Positions 59,175 through 64,000 of a stretch of DNA of 64,000 nt are shown here, piece by piece (position 1 is the stretch's first letter; every line of letters begins with the position of its first letter). The position numbers and the translations under genes are program-made. The DNA comes from Muricea muricata (Eukaryota > Cnidaria > Anthozoa > Malacalcyonacea > Plexauridae): positions 5,971,001 through 6,035,000 of the forward strand of contig OY979727.1 in NCBI GenBank assembly GCA_963855995.1. Direction: 5' to 3'. Below the pieces are notes generated by a model. It ran no database searches. It was not told the origin of the DNA and saw only the letters and a list, made by a program, of their open reading frames with translations.

Positions 59175-62100
59175 ATCATTTTAAGCTCTAAAACGTTGGC
59201 GTGATCGATTTAAGACGGCAGTTTTTAATTGATCGTTTGAGCAAGTTTTTACGCTCAAATCGCTTCAAAAGCACTTAAAACGCGTTTTTAATGATTGTAA
59301 GATCGTTTCTTTTCTGTCTCAAAACAAGTTGTAAGCTTCTCACTTCAACATGTTATTTTGCTCGTGACAATAATTTGAATGCGGAAAACATGATTCCTGA
59401 CTTGCTAAGTTCTCTAATTTCCATTTAGAAAGTCCCTTTTAATTCCGTGATTGCAATATATCATTGCGCTCAACTCATTCAGTTTTGCCCTTAAAACATC
59501 ATTTTAAGCTCCAAAACGTTGCCGTGATCGATTTAAGACGGCAGTTTTTAGTTGATAATTTGAGCATGTTTTTACGCTCAAATCGCTTTAAAAGCGCTTA
59601 AAACGCGTTTTTAATGATTCCAAGCTCGTTTCTGTTCTGTTTCGAGGTGGAATGTAAGCTTCTCACTTCAACATGTTATTTTGCTCGTGACGATAATTTG
59701 AGTTCCGAAAACAGGATTCCTGACTTTCTAAGTTCTCTAATTTCCATTTAGAAAGTCCCTTTTAATTCCGTGATTGCAATATATCATTGCGCTCAACTCA
59801 TTCATTTTGCCCTTAAAAACATCATTTTAAGCTCCAAAACGTTGCCGTGATCGATTTAAGACGGCAGTTTTTAGTTGATAATTTGAGCATGTTTTTACGC
59901 TCAAATCGCTTTAAAAGCGCTTAAAACGCGTTTTTAATGCTTCTAAGATCGTTTCTTTTCTGTTTCAAAGTAAGTTGTAAGCTTCTAACTTCAACATGTT
60001 ATTTTGCTCGTGACAATAATTTGAATGCGGAAAACATGATTCCTGACTTGCTAAGTTCTCTAATTTCCATTTAGAAAGTCCCTTTTAATTCCGTGATTGC
60101 AATATATCATTGCGCTCAACTCATTCAGTTTTGCCCTTAAAACAACATTTTAAGCTCCAAAACGTTGCCGTGATCGATTTAAGACGGCAGTTTTTAGTTG
60201 ATAATTTGAGCATGTTTTTACGCTCAAATCGCTTTAAAAGCGCTTAAAACGCGTTTTTAATGCTTCTAAGATCGTTTCTTTTCTGTTTCAAAGTAAGTTG
60301 TAAGCTTCTAACTTCAACATGTTATTTTGCTCGTGACAATAATTTGAATGCGGAAAACATGATTCCTGACTTGCTAAGTTCTCTAATTTCCATTTAGAAA
60401 GTCCCTTTTAATTCCGTGATTGCAATATATCATTGCGCTCAACTTATTCAGTTTTGCCCTTAAAACAACATTTTAAGCTATAAAACGTTGCCGTGATCGA
60501 TTTAAGACGGCAGTTTTTAGTTGATAATTTGAGCATCTTTTTACGCTCAAATCGCTTTAAAAGCGCTTAAAACGCGTTTTTAATGCTTCTAAGATCGTTT
60601 CTTTTCTGTTTCAAAGTAAGTTGTAAGCTTCTAACTTCAACATGTTATTTTGCTCGTGACAATAATTTGAATGCGGAAAACATGATTCCTGACTTGCTAA
60701 GTTCTCTAATTTCCATTTAGAAAGTCCCTTTTAATTCCGTGATTGCAATATATCATTGCGCTCAACTCATTCAGTTTTGCCCTTAAAACATCATTTTAAT
60801 ATATAAAACGTTGCCTTGATCGATTTAAGACGGCAGTTTTTAGTTGATAATTTGAGCATGTTTTTACGCTCAAATCGCTTTAAAAGCGCTTAAAACGCGT
60901 TTTTAATGATTCTAAGATCGTTTCTGTTCTGTTTCGAGGTGAATTGTAAGCTTCTCTTTTCAACATGGTATTTTGCTCGTGACGATAGTCTGAGTGCCGA
61001 AAACAGGATTCCTGACTTACTAAGTTCTCCAACTTCCATTTAGAAAGTTCCTTTTAGGTCTGTGATTTCTATATATCATTGCGCTCAACTCGTTTAGTTT
61101 GACTCTAAAAACATCATTTTAAGCTCTAAAACGTTGCCGTGATCGATTTAAGACGGAAGTTTTTAGTTGATAATTTGAGCATGTTCTTACGTTCAAATCG
61201 CTTTAAAAGCGCTTAAAACGCGTTTTTAATGATTCTAAGCTCGTTTCTGTTTTGTTTCAAGGTGGGTTGTAAGCTTCTCTTTTCATTATGGTATTTTGCT
61301 CGTGACGATAGTCTGAGTGCCGAAAACAGGATTCCTGACTTACTATGTTCTCCAACTTCCATTTAGAAAGTCCCTTTTAGGTCCGTGATTGCTATATATC
61401 ATTGCGCGCAACTCGTCCAGTTTGGCCCTAAAATTATCATTTTAAGCTCTAAAACAGTGGCATGATCGATTTATAACGGCAGTTTTTAGTTGATCATTTG
61501 AGCATGTTTTTACGCTCAAATCGCTTTAAAAGCGCTTAAAACGCGTTTTTAATGATTGTAAGATCGTTTCTTTTCTGTCTCAAAGCGACTTGTAAGCTTC
61601 TCACTTCAACATGTTATTTTGCTCGTGACAATAGTTTGAGTGCCGAAAACATTATTCCTGACTTGCTAAGTTCTCTAGTTTCAATTTAGAAAGTCCCTTT
61701 TAGGTCCGTGATTGGAATATATCATTGCGCTCAACTCATTCAGTTTGACTCTAAAAACATCATTTTAAGCTCCAAAACGTTGCTGTGATCGATTTAAGAC
61801 GGAAGTTTTTAGTTGATAATTTGAGCATGTTTTTACGCTCAAATCGCTTTAAAAGCGCTTAAAACGCGTTTTTAATGATTCTAAGCTCGTTTTTGTTTAT
61901 TTTCGAGGTGGGTTGTAAGCTTCTCACTTCAACATGTTATTTTGCTCGTGACGATAATTTGAGTTCCGAAAACAGGATTCCTGACTTGCTAAGTTCTCCA
62001 ACTTCCATATAGAAAGTCCCTTTTAGGTCCGTGATTGCAATATATCATTGCGCTCAACTCGTTCAGTTTGGCCCTAAAAACATCATTTTAAGCTCCAAAA

Positions 62101-62726
62101 CAGTGGCGTGATCGATTTAAGACGGCAGTTTTTAGTTGATCATTTAAGCATGTTTTTACGCTCAAATCGCTTTAAAAGCGCTTAAAACGCGTTTTTAATG
62201 ATTCTAAGCTCGTTTCTTTTCTGTCTCAAAGCAAGTTGTAAGCTTCTCACTTCAACATGTTATTTTGCTCGTGACAATAGTTTGAGTGCCGAAAACATGA
62301 TTCCTGACTTGCTAAGTTCTCTAGTTTCAATTTAGAAAGTCCCTTTTAGGTCCGTGATTGCAATATATCATTGCGCTCAACTCATTCAGTTTGGCCCTTA
62401 AAACATCATTTTAAGCTCAAAACGTTGCCGTGATCGATTTAAGACGGCAGTTATTAGTTGATAATTTGAGCATGTTTTTACGCTCAAATCGCTTTAAAAG
62501 CGCTTAAAACGCGTTTTTAGTTGTTCTAAGATCGTTTCTGTTCTGTTTCGAGGTAGGTTGTAAGCTTCTCACTTCAACATGTTATTTTGCTCTTGACGAT
62601 AGTTTGAGTGACGAAAACTGGATTCTTGACTTTCTAAGTTCTCCAACTTCCATTTAGAAAGTCCCTTTTAGGTCCGTGATTGCAATATATCATTGCGCTC
62701 AACTCGTTCAGTTGGGCCCTGAAAAA
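59175..62726 (+). repeat. 11-monomer higher-order repeat, unit 2 (copy 2, full)
   Basis: Complete second unit at offset 3552. Similarity to the unit start ends at 62779/59227, where 'ttttagtagatc' replaces 'ttttaattgatc'; the exchange lies in 59175-59227. It runs past the end of the 55-monomer copy (about 61287), showing the array before duplication held two full 11-mers. Confidence 0.85.
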
Positions 62727-64000
62727 ATCATTTTAAGCTCTAAAACGTTGGCGTGATCGATTTAAGACGGCAGTTTTTAGTAGATCATTTGAGCATGTTT
62801 TTACGCTAAAATCGCTTCAAAGCGCTTAAAACGCGTTTTTAATGCTTCTAAGATCGTTTCTTTTCTGTTTCAAAGTAAGTTGTAAGCTTCTAACTTCAAC
62901 ATGTCAATTTGCTCGTGACAATAATTTGAGTGCGGAAAACATGATTCCTGACTTGCTAAGTTCTCTAATTTCCATTTAGAAAGTTTTTTTTAAATCCGTG
63001 ATTGCAATATATCATTGCGCTCAACTCATTCAGTTTTGCCCTTAAAACATCATTTTAAGCTCCAAAACGTTGCCGTGATCGATTTAAGACGGCAGTTTTT
63101 AGTTGATAATTTGAGCATGTTTTTACGCTCAAATCGCTTTAAAAGCGCTTAAAACGCGTTTTTAATGATTCTAAGATCATTTCTGTTCTGTTTCGAGGTG
63201 GGTTGTAAGCTTCTCTTTTCAACATGGTATTTTGCTCGTGACGATAGTTTGAGGGACGAAAACAGGATTCCTGACTTACTAAGTTCTCCAACTTCCATTT
63301 AGAAAGTCCCTTTTAGGTCCGTCATTGCAGTTTATCATTGGGCTCAACTCGTTCAGTTTGGCCCTGAAAACATCATTTTAAGCTCTAAAACGTTGCCGTC
63401 ATCGATTTAACGCGGAAGTTTTTAGTTGAAAATTTGAGCATATTTTTACGCTCAAATCGCTTCAAAAGCGCTGAAAACACGTTTTTAATGATTCTAAGAT
63501 CGTTTATTTTCTGTCTCAAAGCATGTTGTAAGCTTCTCACTTCAACATATTATTTTGCTCGTGACAATAGTTTTAGTTCCGAAAACATGATTCCTGACTT
63601 GCTAAGTTCTCTAGTTACCATTTAGAAAGTCGCTTTTAGATCCGTGATTGCAATATATCATTGCGCTCAACTCGTTCAATTTGGCCCTGAAAACATCATT
63701 TTATGCTCTAAAACGTTGAAGTGATCGATTTAAGACGGCAGTTTTTAATTTATCGTTTGAGCAAGTTTTTACGCTCAAATCGCTTCAAAAGCGCTTAAAA
63801 CGCGTTTTTAATGATTGTAAGATCGTTTCTTTTCTGTCTCAAAGCAAGTTGTAAGCTTCTCACTTCAACATGTTATTTTGCTCGTGACAATAATTTGAAT
63901 GCGGAAAACATGATTCCTGACTTGCTAAGTTCTCTAATTTCCATTTAGAAAGTCCCTTTTAACTCCGTGATTGCAATATATCATTGCGCTTAACTCCTTC
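62727..64000 (+). repeat. Satellite, right edge, partly a further copy of the 8-mer type
   Basis: Positions 62780-63220 resemble 11970-12440, with 'gttttttttaaat' near 62984. From about 63241 to the window end the sequence matches 48092-48851 at offset 15149 (47 monomers less 32 bp), with rare differences such as 'agatccg' near 63638 and 'gagggacg' near 63250. The match runs off the window. Confidence 0.75.

Larger units (their letters stand above)
43555..61287 (+). repeat. 55-monomer segmental duplication, copy 2 (empty site)
   Basis: It directly follows copy 1 with no spacer. It is near-identical through the 8-mer pair (44350-49517), the following monomers and the 11-mer, but lacks the foreign insertion: at 53664/53665 the satellite reads 'gtccgtgattgcaat' without interruption. 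One chimeric monomer at 52789-52798 marks loss of a monomer relative to copy 1. Confidence 0.9.
35932..64000 (+). repeat. 323-bp satellite DNA array, right block
   Basis: The same satellite resumes at monomer position 31, exactly where the left block stopped, so the two blocks were one array before the insertion. It runs to the window end without another break. It contains the end of the first large duplication copy, the whole second copy, two full 11-monomer repeats, and at its right edge a stretch matching 48092-48851. A 26-bp deleted monomer near 37247 recurs near 54980 in the second copy. No gene, RNA gene or foreign insertion is visible. Confidence 0.97.

Overview
The window is eukaryotic repetitive DNA, almost certainly from a heterochromatic (centromeric, pericentromeric or similar) block. 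It is one head-to-tail array of an AT-rich satellite with a 323-bp monomer, about 193 copies, all in the same orientation. The array is broken once, at 34059-35931, by an unrelated 1873-bp insertion. I find no protein-coding gene, rRNA, tRNA or CRISPR array. I do not recognise the satellite or the insertion and cannot name the species.

Layout. Positions 1-34058 and 35932-64000 are satellite. Each monomer starts near 'ccatttag', usually has a HindIII site at about monomer position 236, and holds a dense cluster of palindromes at positions 138-191. Monomers group into nested higher-order repeats: a 7-mer (2260 bp; 1-2260 and 2261-4520); a 4-mer (1266 bp; from 5273); a near-identical 23-mer tandem pair (7354 bp; 8020-15373 and 15374-22727) that contains a 623-bp dimer duplication; a 4-mer (1290 bp; 22221-24800); an 8-mer (2584 bp; 24744-29911); and an 11-mer (3552 bp; from 37890). 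The largest level is a 55-monomer tandem duplication: copy 1 at about 23949-43554 and copy 2 at about 43555-61287. I saw only six base substitutions between the copies. The repeat lengths agree with whole numbers of 323-bp monomers after subtracting a few small deletions, so register has been kept throughout.

The insertion lies only in copy 1 of the large duplication. The matching site in copy 2 (53664/53665) is empty and intact, so the exact ends are visible: no target-site duplication and no loss, with entry between an A and a T. The insertion is a head-to-tail pair of related units: a 720-bp A-B unit joined directly to a 1153-bp A-C-B unit. One unit end has a short stem-loop, and a 7-bp terminal sequence recurs inverted just inside that stem-loop. 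This layout, with the lack of a target duplication and the direct tandem, suggests a small non-autonomous rolling-circle (Helitron2/Helentron-like) element on the minus strand. The canonical TC...CTRR Helitron ends are absent, so the class is an inference.

Nothing here works as a gene pathway. What the window records is array turnover: repeated unequal exchange at several scales, then a recent insertion, with two offsetting single-monomer gains or losses close to it.
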